Source: Zhongshania sp.
GTDB lineage: Bacteria; Pseudomonadota; Gammaproteobacteria; Pseudomonadales; Spongiibacteraceae
Direction: 5' to 3'
Length of the DNA: 64,000 bases
NCBI GenBank assembly: GCA_018066965.1
Contig: JAGPVP010000081.1
Location: 40,451 to 104,450 of the forward strand
In this document: piece after piece, positions 53,626 to 62,907 of the stretch
Layout of the letters: every line of letters begins with the position of its first letter
How positions within the stretch are numbered: the first letter of the stretch is position 1
The notes under the pieces: generated by a model
The model's input: the letters and a program-made list of their open reading frames with translations, nothing else
Told to the model about the DNA's origin: nothing
Database searches by the model: none
Made by a program: the position numbers and the translations under genes

Positions 53626-53659
53626 GCTAGAGCAGCAAACCCACTTTGTAGCCGTATTC

Positions 53660-54595
53660 ATGCCAGACATTTATTTTAAAGATTCTGTTTATTCAAGTGC
53701 CGCTGACGAATCCGTATTAGACACCCTGTTACGGCATAACATCGCCATACCCTATGGTTGTCGCGCCGGCGCCTGCCAGGCTTGCATACTGCAAGCCGAC
53801 CAAAGTCAAATTCCCGAACATTGCCAGCAGGGTTTAAGCGCCCAATATCTAAAGCAAGATTATTTTTTAGCATGCCAATGCATCCCAGAACAGGATATGC
53901 AGATAAAGCCTGTTGACACTCAAACTCAAAAAATAAATGCCAATGTCAGCGAAAAGTTTTTATTTAACGAACGCACCTTACGCTTACGACTTAGCTGCAG
54001 ATTGCGCTGGCGTGCTGGCCAATATATTACTTTATGGATAGATAAGACCGCTCGTTGCTATTCTATAGCCAGCGTCGCGCAACTCGACCCGCTCATTGAG
54101 CTACATATACGCGCCTACCCCACTGGGGCCATAAGCAGCCAGCTCGTCAACAGCATCAAGGTAGGCGATAGCCTTCAGATACAAGGGCCATTAGGAAGTT
54201 TTGTCTATCGCCACGACAACGCCGAACAAAAGCTATTATTAATTGGTGCGGGCACTGGCGTCGCGCCACTGTTAGGTATTATTCGCGATGCGCTACACCA
54301 CCAGCATACCGCAGACATCCATTTATTAGCTGGTGATCAAACACCCATAAGTTACGCGGAAAAGGCGTTTCAAGAGCTGCAAAATAGCACCGCGCAATTT
54401 TCCTATCAAAGCGACACCGTAGAAAATATAGACACACTGCTCAAAGCCCAATTTTCCACCTTACGTGGACAGCGAATATATATTTGTGGTGGCGAAAGTT
54501 TTGTACAAAAAATCAGGAAATCTTGCTTTATGTTAGGCGCATCGCCAAGGGACATTATTACGGAGGAGTTTATTAATTTTAGCAAAAATGACTGA
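53660..54595 (+). CDS. 2Fe-2S/FAD/NAD(P)H oxidoreductase
   Basis: 311 residues in the order ferredoxin, FAD and NAD. The plant-type 2Fe-2S site is CRAGACQAC (C-x4-C-x2-C) with a fourth Cys in ACQC (about residue 72). FAD motif RCYSIAS; NAD motif GAGTGVAPLLGIIRDAL; C-terminal ICGGESFVQKIRKSCF and EEFINF. It resembles CDP-6-deoxy-glucoseen reductases and phenol or benzoate dioxygenase reductases; partner unknown. It ends 24 bp before the converging gene at 54619. Confidence 0.88.
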   Translation: MPDIYFKDSVYSSAADESVLDTLLRHNIAIPYGCRAGACQACILQADQSQIPEHCQQGLSAQYLKQDYFLACQCIPEQDMQIKPVDTQTQKINANVSEKFLFNERTLRLRLSCRLRWRAGQYITLWIDKTARCYSIASVAQLDPLIELHIRAYPTGAISSQLVNSIKVGDSLQIQGPLGSFVYRHDNAEQKLLLIGAGTGVAPLLGIIRDALHHQHTADIHLLAGDQTPISYAEKAFQELQNSTAQFSYQSDTVENIDTLLKAQFSTLRGQRIYICGGESFVQKIRKSCFMLGASPRDIITEEFINFSKND

Positions 54596-54618
54596 GCGTC
54601 TTGGCGTAATTAAACACC

Positions 54619-55038
54619 TTATTCCGACAAGCGTTGGTAGCCTAAATATTGTTCAGTAAAAGACTGTCTTCCATGCTCTAAAAAATACTCAAAACTCCAA
54701 GGCCAATCTGCGACAAGGTGCGCGTACTCCGGCCTAAAAATATAGCTCTGAGCGTCAACACGTCGCCCCTGAGCAGTGTTAACCACCACCGAGTCACGGA
54801 AATACCAATCACCCTCGAACACATCTAAACGCGCAAGTCCTGATTCATTCACGTCGTAGTAAATTCGCCCATCAACGGTAGCTGAGCTCTCAGGAACTAT
54901 GGCTGGGTAGGCTTCGCCCCGCACGGCGTAACGTGCAAAACCTGATAACCAAGCTGATTCATAGCTTAAACTATGGCCGGTTACCGCGGCCATAATATCT
55001 TCACACATTAAACTACCGTAGGTAAAAACGGTTGCCAT
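54619..55038 (-). CDS. Gamma-glutamylcyclotransferase-like (AIG2/BtrG) protein
   Basis: 139 residues with start MATVFTYGSLM at 55038, preceded by ATAAGGACAGTC; the ORF extends farther into the EAL gene. VFTYGSLMCEDIM is the GGCT/YtfP phosphate-loop-like motif; GSL and the catalytic-type Glu in LARLDVFEGDWYFRDSVVV are kept. YtfP/GGCT proteins hydrolyse or cyclise gamma-glutamyl groups, but the substrate cannot be told. Overlaps the end of the EAL gene by 26 bp, so it is in the same transcript. Confidence 0.82.
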   Translation of the reverse strand: MATVFTYGSLMCEDIMAAVTGHSLSYESAWLSGFARYAVRGEAYPAIVPESSATVDGRIYYDVNESGLARLDVFEGDWYFRDSVVVNTAQGRRVDAQSYIFRPEYAHLVADWPWSFEYFLEHGRQSFTEQYLGYQRLSE

Positions 55039-56215
55039 GACTGTCCTTATCGTCTTCACCAAAGCACATGATATCGGCGAACAAAATCCGATCACCCGAC
55101 AAAACCTTGCCGATAGTTTGGCATAAACGCCCACTGCGAACGTCTCGGTATGGCGCTGAAGCGACTTGGTTCTTTTGCTGTAATTGTTTTGCTGCCATCG
55201 CCTGATAAAAATAGGGACGCATAGACCAATTTGAGCCGTAATTTTCTTGATCGACTAGCCACGTACGTTTATCAACATCATCTGCCAAATCATAATTTGG
55301 CGATATCTGTTCACCGTTATGACGGCATAAAAAGACCCTCAAAAACCCGTCTGGCGCAGCGCTTAAGTTCTCAAACTCTAAGATGTTGCCTTTTAAAGCT
55401 GACTGAACTAAATGAAAATAAAGCGCCATTTCTTCCATATAACGCATTCGTTGTTTTTCGCGGTCGATATTTCTAGCTACAAAACCATCGAGTAAACCGC
55501 GGATAATTCCTTTTGGCGAATCAGAATCGATAAATTCCGGCAGCGCCGGCCAGAAAAAATAACCTTGCACATAACGCGCACCGCACTCCAATGCAAAATA
55601 AAATTCCTGCTCGGTTTCCACCCCTTCGCATAATAATTTACTACCGGTACGCCGCGCCAAATACGAAATACTTTGCACCACTTCCTGCGACACCCCCCCG
55701 GCCATAGCACGCTTAAACAGGTTCATGTCCAACTTAATAATGTCTGGCTCAAGCGCAATAATACGATCTAAATGCGAAAACCCTGAGCCAAAATCATCAA
55801 TCGCAATACGCATTCCGGCGGCACGGTAACGCGCCAACAATTTCTGCATATTTTTATTGTCGCCAGCCCCCTCAACAAATTCGATTAATACGCGCGTGGG
55901 GTCAACACCCCACTTTTTCGCCATCTCAAGGGTCGGCACGGGCATCGTATCAGCGACATGATCCATCCATTCAGGGGATAAATTTAAAGACAAAAATACG
56001 TCCTGCTGGCTTTTGGCAAAATACGCCAAGGCCTGTTCGCGCACACTGCGATCTATGGCGAGTAAATCTCGGCGATTGAAGCTTGGATCACTGAACATTG
56101 CGCCAATAGAAATCACTCTGCCATCGGAAGCGCGGGTTCTGGCCAGCGCCTCATACCCCGCAATGGACATGCGATTGATGTCGATAATTGGCTGATAACA
56201 CGGAAAATACTGCAC
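55013..56215 (-). CDS. EAL phosphodiesterase with YkuI_C-like sensor domain
   Basis: 400 residues, GTG start with GGAG upstream. EAL domain (residues 1-240): EAL at 22-24, SLNLSPEWM (Asn ligand), IEFVEGAG, IDDFGSGFSHLDR (DDFG), PDIIKLD (Lys) and GVETEQE; all metal-binding and catalytic residues are present. The C-terminal 150 residues (YMEEMALYFHLVQSALKG, YRDVRSGRLCQTIGKVL) resemble the PAS-like YkuI_C domain. So the enzyme should hydrolyse c-di-GMP under control of an unknown ligand. Together with the GGDEF cyclase (26968), it sets the c-di-GMP level that BcsA reads. Confidence 0.88.
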   Translation of the reverse strand: MQYFPCYQPIIDINRMSIAGYEALARTRASDGRVISIGAMFSDPSFNRRDLLAIDRSVREQALAYFAKSQQDVFLSLNLSPEWMDHVADTMPVPTLEMAKKWGVDPTRVLIEFVEGAGDNKNMQKLLARYRAAGMRIAIDDFGSGFSHLDRIIALEPDIIKLDMNLFKRAMAGGVSQEVVQSISYLARRTGSKLLCEGVETEQEFYFALECGARYVQGYFFWPALPEFIDSDSPKGIIRGLLDGFVARNIDREKQRMRYMEEMALYFHLVQSALKGNILEFENLSAAPDGFLRVFLCRHNGEQISPNYDLADDVDKRTWLVDQENYGSNWSMRPYFYQAMAAKQLQQKNQVASAPYRDVRSGRLCQTIGKVLSGDRILFADIMCFGEDDKDSHGNRFYLR

Positions 56216-56339
56216 TTACGCTCCGCCACATAAGAATGATAAGAACCATCAAAGTAACCAAGCAACGGCGTTTTTACAAGCACCACAATCAATGCCATCC
56301 AATCTCAGTAACGACTAGATTAGATGGCAGCCCAAAGAA

Positions 56340-56362
56340 AAGGCCAGCATTGCGCTGGCCTT
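56340..56362 (-). terminator. Intrinsic terminator after fadB-like gene
   Basis: A 9-bp stem AAGGCCAGC/GCTGGCCTT with a 5-base loop; on the minus strand it reads TTTTCTTT. It ends the fadA-fadB type pair and separates it from the EAL gene. Confidence 0.8.
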
Positions 56363-56388
56363 AGGTAGTAGACGGTACAGAATGCGCG

Positions 56389-58551
56389 TTAGTGGAATAA
56401 TTCCCCACTCTCGGCCCTGCTAAGTAATAATGATGGCACCGTAAAGTCACTGCCGTAGCGCGCTTCTAGCTCTCTTGCACGGGCGACAAATGCATTCAAG
56501 CCGTAAGCGTTAATGGCTTGGAACACACCACCGGTCTGCGCGGGAAAACCAATACCCATAATAGAACCAATATTGCCATCGCCGACCACACTCACCACCC
56601 CATCCTCCATTGCCCTAACGGCCTCAAGGCACTGACTAAACGTAAGCCTGTCTTTAATGTCTTGATAGGGAATATCGGTATATCCATCTTTCGCAAACGC
56701 ATCTTTAAGGCCAGACCACATCTGCTTTTTACCGCCAGCGGAATACTCATAATAGCCACCACCGTGCACTTTCCCTTTGCGGCCAAACTCATTAATCATG
56801 CGATCTAACACTCGCGCCGCCGCATTGTCTTGCCACTCACGGCCTTGGGCAAGAGTATCTGCCTTCGCCTGTTGACCATTTTTATACGCGGTCTCTTGGC
56901 TGATCTCATCAATAGCCGCTAAAGGCCCAACCGGAGATCCATTGTCGCGGGCGGCAGATTCAATCAGTACAGGATTAACCCCCGCCTCCAACATCTCGGC
57001 ACCTTGGGTAACTGTTTTACTGATCACCCGCGTGGTGAAAAAGCCCGGCGCATCATTAACCACTATGGGCGTCTTACCAAGTTGCTGCGCCAAATCAAAC
57101 GCCTTGGCGAGGGTTTCATCCGAGGTTTGCACGCCGCGAATTATCTCTACCAAGGGCATTTTTTCTGCTGGTGAGAAGAAATGCATACCTATAAAGTTGT
57201 GCGCACGCACGCTGGCATTGGCTAACTCAGAAATAGGCAATGCTGAGGTATTTGATGCAAACACACTGTCACTGGCCATAACTGCTTCGCATTCCGACGT
57301 AACCGCCGCTTTAATGCCGCGATCTTCAAAGACCGCTTCAATAACCATGTCACAGTCCGCTAACTCGGCGTAATCGGCGGTGGCCTGAATACGCGTCATG
57401 CAAGCATTCATCGTGTCTTCAGTTAGCTTGCCCTTAGCCACGCCCTTATTAAAAAAGGCCTCAGCATAAGCACGCCCACGATCTGCGTTTTGCTGACTAA
57501 TATCTTTAAGAACTACCTGAATCCCCTTCTGCGCCGCAACAGTCGCAATACCTGCGCCCATTTGCCCGGCGCCAATAATGCCGAGCTTTTTACATTTAAA
57601 GCGCTCAGTAACATTCGGGCGACTCGCGCCCTTATTCAAGGCTTCCATCTGTACAAAAAATGCCGTCATCATATTTCTGGCAGTTTGATCCAATAACAAA
57701 CTCAAAAAATAGCGACCCTCAATCTTTTGTGCGGTATCAAAATCAACTCGCGCGCAATCTACCACACAGGCAAAAATGGCATTCTGAGCCGGCATCAAAT
57801 TTTTAGTTTGCACCATCACATTGGCGGGGCCAAAAAATGTTAGCCCCTGATTCTCCGCTTCGTCAGGACCGCCACCTGGAATAACAAAGCCATCCAGATC
57901 CCATGGCTGCTTAGCTTCGGCATTGGCCTTAATCCACGCTTTTGCCTTGATGTGCATATCCGCTTCGTTCTCAGCCAGCTCATGCAGCAAGCCTTTTTCT
58001 AAAGCCTGATCCGCTTTAAGCCTACGTCCTTGGCTAATCAACCCTATCGCCTCTTGCATACCGAGCAAGTAGGTCATTCGAACAACCCCACCTGCACCAG
58101 GCATAAGACCAATCATTGCCTCTGGCAAGCCAACTTGCACACCACTCACCGCCACGCGGTAATGACAGGCCAAAGCAATCTCAAAACCACCGCCCAATGC
58201 GGGGCCGTTTAAACCTACGGCTACTGGTACACCAAGGGTCTCCAATTGGCGCAAGGGAGCTTTAGTCACCATCACACCAGCGTACATTTTTGCCTTTTCT
58301 TCGGCGCTGGGGTGTAAATCCATTTCCAGCATTTCATTAATATCGCCCCCCGCAAAAAACTGCTGCGGCTTACCACTGCGCACATAAACACCGGTGACGC
58401 CGCCGCCAGCTACCATTGCAGCTATTTCTGCTACGGTGGCGCGCATCGCCTCATCGTACTCACGGCCCATGGTATTTACAGATTTACCAGGCTGATCAAA
58501 AATCAGTTCTACAATACCGTCGCCGTCTTTTTCTAAGCGAATATATGTCAT
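56389..58551 (-). CDS. FadB/FadJ-like bifunctional beta-oxidation enzyme
   Basis: 720 residues. N-terminal enoyl-CoA hydratase (residues 1-190) with GGGFEIALACHYRVA and the second catalytic Glu in LPEAMIGLMPGAGG. C-terminal 3-hydroxyacyl-CoA dehydrogenase (from residue 310): GAGQMGAGIATVAAQKG (NAD site), SNTSALPISELA, NFIGMHFFSP with catalytic His, and a helical tail. It hydrates and dehydrogenates acyl-CoA. It lies 118 bp after the thiolase, so they act together in fatty-acid or related chain breakdown. Substrate range not determined. Confidence 0.94.
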   Translation of the reverse strand: MTYIRLEKDGDGIVELIFDQPGKSVNTMGREYDEAMRATVAEIAAMVAGGGVTGVYVRSGKPQQFFAGGDINEMLEMDLHPSAEEKAKMYAGVMVTKAPLRQLETLGVPVAVGLNGPALGGGFEIALACHYRVAVSGVQVGLPEAMIGLMPGAGGVVRMTYLLGMQEAIGLISQGRRLKADQALEKGLLHELAENEADMHIKAKAWIKANAEAKQPWDLDGFVIPGGGPDEAENQGLTFFGPANVMVQTKNLMPAQNAIFACVVDCARVDFDTAQKIEGRYFLSLLLDQTARNMMTAFFVQMEALNKGASRPNVTERFKCKKLGIIGAGQMGAGIATVAAQKGIQVVLKDISQQNADRGRAYAEAFFNKGVAKGKLTEDTMNACMTRIQATADYAELADCDMVIEAVFEDRGIKAAVTSECEAVMASDSVFASNTSALPISELANASVRAHNFIGMHFFSPAEKMPLVEIIRGVQTSDETLAKAFDLAQQLGKTPIVVNDAPGFFTTRVISKTVTQGAEMLEAGVNPVLIESAARDNGSPVGPLAAIDEISQETAYKNGQQAKADTLAQGREWQDNAAARVLDRMINEFGRKGKVHGGGYYEYSAGGKKQMWSGLKDAFAKDGYTDIPYQDIKDRLTFSQCLEAVRAMEDGVVSVVGDGNIGSIMGIGFPAQTGGVFQAINAYGLNAFVARARELEARYGSDFTVPSLLLSRAESGELFH

Positions 58552-58669
58552 GATCTTTTTCTCTCTATGTCAGTGGCCATATTTAAAACACCGCAACCAC
58601 TACTATTTTTATGCCAAACCATGCTCGTGTTCATACTCACAAACATACTCAGAACGTTGATATAAAGCC

Positions 58670-59869
58670 CTAGACGCGCTCAATGACCGTAGCGATACCA
58701 ATGCCACCGCCCGCACATAAGGTCACTACGCCGCGCTTCAAGTTTCTACGCTCAAGTTCATCTAATAATGTGCCTAAAATCATTGCACCGGTCGCACCAA
58801 TAGGATGCCCCATCGCAATAGCGCCACCGTTTACATTTATCTTTTCGTCGGGAATATTCAGCACCCGCTGATAGCGCAGTACAACTGAAGCAAAGGCTTC
58901 ATTCAGTTCAAACAGGTCAATGTCATCCACAGTTAAGCCGGCTTTTTTTAGCGCCTTCTCGGTCGCCGGTGCTGGCCCAGTTAACATAATGGTGGGTTCA
59001 GTTCCGACTAGCGCGCAACTTAATATACGAGCACGCGGCCTTAGATTTTGTTCTTTACCCGCACGCTCACTGCCGACTAATACCAGCCCAGCGCCATCGA
59101 CAATGCCCGACGAATTACCCGGCGTATGCACGCAGTTAATGTTTTCCAATTCGGGATATTTCAGCCGCGCCACACCGCCATGACCAAAATCATTGAACAT
59201 TTGAAAAGCAGGTTTAAGTTTTGATAGACCTTCTAGCGTAGTATCGCCACGAATAAATTCATCGTGATCAAGAATAGTTACGCCGTTAAAGTCAGTGACC
59301 GGCACAATAGATTTAAAGTAACCGAGCTTCCTCGCTTGGGCAGCGCGTTGCTGCGACATCACCGCATAGCGGTCAACGTCTTCGCGACTAAGACCGTCCA
59401 TCGTCGCAATCATATCGGCGCCTAAACCCTGAGAAATAAAATAACTTTTCATGGCTACCCAAGGGTCACCCGTCGCACCACCGCTGGCACCAATACCTAA
59501 ACGCGACATTGACTCTACGCCACCGGCAGCGACCAAATCCTCATAACCCGCCGCGACTTTTGCGGCCGCCATATTCACCGCATCTAAACCACCCGCACAA
59601 AAGCGATGCAACTGCGCACCGGTCGTTACATCATCCCAGCTTGAATATACCAAGGCCGCCTTAGCAATGTTTTGGCCCTGCTCTTTGACCGGCTCGCCAC
59701 AAGATATAATTAAATCTTCTACTTTTGACGTATCGAGATCGTTGCGGTCTTTAAGTGCTTCTAACAGGTTTGTCACCAAATCAATCGGCTTAACCTCATA
59801 AAGCGAACCGCCGCGTTTGCCCTTGCCACGCGGGGTGCGAATCGCATCGTAAATAAATGCTTCTGCCAT
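58670..59869 (-). CDS. Acetyl-CoA C-acyltransferase (thiolase)
   Basis: 399 residues. The ATG at 59869 has AGGACATAC upstream, and gives [18 protein letters not shown]; the frame to 59953 is a shadow. Catalytic Cys in [15 protein letters not shown] (residue near 90), His in [14 protein letters not shown] and Cys in [10 protein letters not shown] are present. It closes beta-oxidation with the FadB-like protein downstream. FadA-type thiolases of this length are common in fatty-acid and steroid-degrading bacteria. Confidence 0.93.
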   Translation of the reverse strand: MAEAFIYDAIRTPRGKGKRGGSLYEVKPIDLVTNLLEALKDRNDLDTSKVEDLIISCGEPVKEQGQNIAKAALVYSSWDDVTTGAQLHRFCAGGLDAVNMAAAKVAAGYEDLVAAGGVESMSRLGIGASGGATGDPWVAMKSYFISQGLGADMIATMDGLSREDVDRYAVMSQQRAAQARKLGYFKSIVPVTDFNGVTILDHDEFIRGDTTLEGLSKLKPAFQMFNDFGHGGVARLKYPELENINCVHTPGNSSGIVDGAGLVLVGSERAGKEQNLRPRARILSCALVGTEPTIMLTGPAPATEKALKKAGLTVDDIDLFELNEAFASVVLRYQRVLNIPDEKINVNGGAIAMGHPIGATGAMILGTLLDELERRNLKRGVVTLCAGGGIGIATVIERV

Positions 59870-60433
59870 GGTATGTCCTGCCAAACTAAGGATGAATTCA
59901 TAGGGCCAGCGCTGTGACCACGGCTGGTACAATGGACTTTCGGGCCGGTTCAAGACAATGGCATTTCAGGTCAACACACTGACAGAATTTGATAAGTAAC
60001 AGCTAAAACAAATACTTATCTGTAAGGAAGGAACCATAAAGTGCAGATTAAGGCACTGGGAAATACCTCGGCCCCGAAGGGCTTTTCATGGGTGTAAGCA
60101 GAGATAAGGGCCATTACTCAAGCAATCGTAAAACTGGCTAAGCTATAGACTCATCACGAGTAGGCTTATGATCAAGGCAGAGGTATAGATAAGAAAGACT
60201 ATTGCTGGATTCTGTGCATATCCGGATTAATGCCTAGAAACTCGCAATCTATTGCCCGATTTACAGATCTTTGAATTAAATCATGAGCATATAATTATCG
60301 ATATTTCGGACCTTCAAATCTAAGCGTGGTTCGCTGTTAATTCGTTACGATGGGGCTGACGATTTGGCATATAATCCGAAAAATACAAATCAGCGTCAGC
60401 CTCGTTAAATTGCCGCTAAACCTGGTTTTTCGG
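59870..60433. other. Intergenic region with an inverted repeat, no gene seen
   Basis: 564 bp with no ORF that I find convincing. It holds a long imperfect inverted repeat (60354-60366 with 60386-60401), GGCTGACG...ATTTG against CAAAT...CGTCAGCC with a three-base bulge and 19-base loop, just after the lipoprotein stop. It may be a terminator for it. A short GCCC-CGAA-GGGC hairpin with TTTT near 60071 is too small to trust. Confidence 0.5.
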
Positions 60434-60844
60434 CTAAGACGCAGTTGGTGTAAAAATCATGTCGCGGTTGGCAAAGCCTAAGCGATAAGTCGTAGTTTGG
60501 GCTTCCCCAATTTCAACGGATATTTCTGTCGCATTTGCTGCACAGTTTCTATTTGGAAATGCGCGGAGTGAATGCCTTCCTGCAGTTAAGTGCAGCTCAA
60601 GCCGCTGCCCTACATTGATCGGCGCAACTTGTTCACCGTTGAGCAAAATCAAGGGGATACAGGCAGAACCCCTCATACCGGTATCACGGTTAATAATTAG
60701 CAGCCCGGTGTTCACGCCAGGTTCACGAAAATTTTCGGTTCTCCACGTGCTTTTTTGAACCAGCGTGGCGTTCTGGGCTGGAACTGTATTGGCGACACAG
60801 GCTGACAACATCGCTACTGCGGAAAAGACGGCAAACACTCTCAT
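60434..60844 (-). CDS. Small lipoprotein, unknown function
   Basis: 136 residues. The signal ends at lipobox MLSAC (Cys16) with GGAGAG before the ATG, so it is a lipoprotein. Mature part: one beta-rich domain with GLLIINRDTGMRGSACIPLILLNGE and LTAGRHSLRAFPNRNCAAN; two Cys (SAC and RNC) may form a disulfide. The pattern of an IINRD-type strand and GxHxLRAF resembles small Ig-like lipoproteins, but no family is recognised. Confidence 0.72.
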   Translation of the reverse strand: MRVFAVFSAVAMLSACVANTVPAQNATLVQKSTWRTENFREPGVNTGLLIINRDTGMRGSACIPLILLNGEQVAPINVGQRLELHLTAGRHSLRAFPNRNCAANATEISVEIGEAQTTTYRLGFANRDMIFTPTAS

Positions 60845-61106
60845 TTATTAACTCTCCAAATTTACTGAACCGTATTATGGCTACTCAAGCTTCGTATGAA
60901 CGCCACGACAGCCAAACAGAATGAAAATCTGACGATCAATTCTGTGGCTCTTGTTGTTTTCAATTCATGTTTAAACTCTATAGTAAAACGTCGGCCCATG
61001 CATTTTCTCGGAGATCAGTTCTGGTTTTGTTGACCAGAACACTCTCGCGTGGCAAAGCATTTTCAACTTGCTTCGATGTAAGCGCCATGACGGTATTTTT
61101 TCCTGA
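60845..61106. other. Intergenic sequence upstream of phage gene remnant
   Basis: 262 bp without a gene. It carries a perfect 8-bp inverted repeat GTTCTGGT/ACCAGAAC (61018-61025 with 61033-61040, 7-base spacer), which could be an operator. Base composition is more AT-rich from here on, marking the edge of the accessory segment. Confidence 0.45.
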
Positions 61107-62081
61107 CCTGAAGAATATACCTCCTTAAATACCGCCATAATTACGGGATGTCAAAATCCACTACCGCGCCGAACTAAAAAGAACAGTAATAAATATAAAT
61201 TCGTACAGAATCAAGAAGTTAAAAATACTAGCGGACGCTATAGGACGTTAAAGAATAAGGGCTGGGCTAAGACTCGGGCGAAGTGGCACCGCAACGATAT
61301 TATGTGTTTCGGTTTTAGGATTGCTGAACCGCATCATGATGGCACCACTCACTGGCATCTTTTGCTGTTTTTTGCGCCAGACGTACTGGATAAGGCAATC
61401 GAGATCTTTCGTAATTACGCCATGGAAGTCGCCCCTGACGAACCCGGAGCTAGTAAGTATCGATTTGATTACGAATTGATTGATCAGAGCAAAGGCAGTG
61501 CGACTGGCTATATAGCTAAATACGTCTCGAAAAATATCGACGGTGCGGGAATGGAGTCAGAATCAGACTTTGAAGTAGACAATAAAGCACTCGAAAGCAT
61601 ACAACGAGTCGAGGTGTGGGCCAGTACTTGGGGAATTCGTCAATTTCAGCAGATAGGAAGCACATCCGTTACTGTCTGGCGCGAATTGCGCCGACTCCGA
61701 GATCCACTTGAAGGCGCCAGCCTCAAGGATCTGGAGGAGCTACGCTCAGCATGTGACGCAGGCGACTGGGCGAGATTTATCGACCTAATGGGCGGCCCTT
61801 TAGTAAAACGCTCCGAGATGCCCGTTCGCGCCCTTCATGTCACTCCTGACAATAACGATGAATCTGAAAACAAATACGGCGAAATTGCCAAGCGTCTGCA
61901 AGGCGTGATAATGCGCGGTGGTTGCCGGGTAATCACGAGAATTCACGAATGGAGAATACAGCTAGCTGACCGCGATGAGGTGGTGGCTCAATTCGATCAA
62001 CGCGAGTTCTACAAAACGCCATACGAGCCTGATGTAATTTTCGAGCGATTTTCGCCAAATAGTGGCAGGGACTATAAATGA
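61107..62081 (+). pseudogene. P2-type phage replication endonuclease (gpA-like), 5' end missing
   Basis: Rolling-circle initiation protein fragment. The frame is open from 61107 (after a TGA), but no ATG with a ribosome site comes before 61302, so the N-terminal half is lost. The HUH motif is HWH at 61350-61358 (AEPHHDGTTHWHLLLF) and the two catalytic tyrosines are in GYIAKYVSK (61509 and 61521, spacing as in P2 A protein). Upstream, in frame, GRYRTLKNKGWAKTRAKWHRNDI fits the family. The rest (VTVWRELRRLRDPLEG, PLVKRSEMPVRAL) matches the gpA C-terminal. Thus a phage or satellite remnant; probably inactive. Confidence 0.78.
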
Positions 62082-62100
62082 ACAACTCACCCCACCGGAG

Positions 62101-62145
62101 ATCCTCAGAGCGCTTGGATTCGAAGAATCCATTCGCACTGAGGAT
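62101..62145. repeat. 45-bp near-perfect stem-loop between phage remnant and retron effector
   Basis: Two 21-base arms with three mismatches around a GAA loop: ATCCTCAG, GCG and TGGATTC segments match their complement on the other side. It lies between the gpA-like stop and the 3' end of the retron effector. There is no T-run, so it may be a terminator or a processed or structural RNA element. Confidence 0.7.
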
Positions 62146-62217
62146 CAGTCAGGTTTTAAAATGCTTTTCCTTGGAGTTCTGTCAATAACTGTACGACTTT
62201 AATATCCTTGCTCGGAT

Positions 62218-62907
62218 TTAAAGATATAGTCTTTCACACTTATAAAGTTCGACTACATTTTCAGCAAATGTTCTATTAACTGAATCTAGCAGCAATATAA
62301 GATCATTCTCCATCGCTGTGAAATCATTTTTAGGCATAGTAGTAATATGAATGCCAAAGGCCTTCAGAGCATTGGCAAGCCTGTTCTGATGCTCGACATA
62401 AGCAAATTTACCACCGCCCGGCGTCAACTTATTACTGCTATCTTCGAACACCTTAACAACAGACTGAACTGCGGCCAGGTACAAAGGAGACACATTTACA
62501 TCCCCCTGTTTCGCATTTGGAAAAGCCAATTCATACCATATATGAGTATCAATTTTACCAATATTTATACGTTTTAGATTCTCAGATTGCTCTTGCAGAT
62601 AATCACGGAACAATCTCAAGTGATTAATATATCCTGTCAAGGCGGTTGATTTAAGAGTATTAATATAATTACTTAGTGCTATATAGACACCAGAGACAGC
62701 TGCAAAAATCCAAAGAATATATGCCCCAGCTTTAATAATTTCTATCGAACCCGTGAATTTTTCTGAAAACTCGATAACACAAGCTGAACTGAAACATACG
62801 TCATTAACAGACAGGTTATTTTCGATAATAGTTTGTACTGTGGAAATCAACGAGAGAGAAATCGTCACAAAGCATATAATAAAGGCTAGAATTCTAAAGT
62901 GCCGCAT
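62218..62907 (-). CDS. Putative retron effector, two-helix membrane protein (Ec48-like)
   Basis: 229 residues. TM1 is residues 6-27 (ILAFIICFVTISLSLISTV), TM2 about 57-82 (AGAYILWIFAAVSGVYIAL), then a cytoplasmic tail of about 145 residues with no known enzyme motif, having VSPLYLAAVQSVVKVFEDSSNKL and HQNRLANALKAFGIH. It overlaps the reverse transcriptase stop by 14 bp, so the two are translated together. The layout (RT followed by a 2TM protein) is that of Ec48-type retrons, where the membrane protein is the toxic effector, guarded by RT-msDNA and released on phage attack. Assignment rests on layout and topology, not on a database match. Confidence 0.7.
   Translation of the reverse strand: MRHFRILAFIICFVTISLSLISTVQTIIENNLSVNDVCFSSACVIEFSEKFTGSIEIIKAGAYILWIFAAVSGVYIALSNYINTLKSTALTGYINHLRLFRDYLQEQSENLKRINIGKIDTHIWYELAFPNAKQGDVNVSPLYLAAVQSVVKVFEDSSNKLTPGGGKFAYVEHQNRLANALKAFGIHITTMPKNDFTAMENDLILLLDSVNRTFAENVVELYKCERLYL

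Noticed and set aside
60071..60086. Hairpin GCCC-CGAA-GGGC with TTTT as terminator
   Set aside because: Four-base stem is too short and no gene ends there.
62101..62145. CRISPR-like or retron msd hairpin
   Set aside because: Only one copy, no spacers; the msr-msd of retrons lies upstream of the RT, not after the effector.
59870..62217. tRNA gene or att site at the edge of the phage segment
   Set aside because: No cloverleaf with T-loop and anticodon arms and no direct repeat seen.
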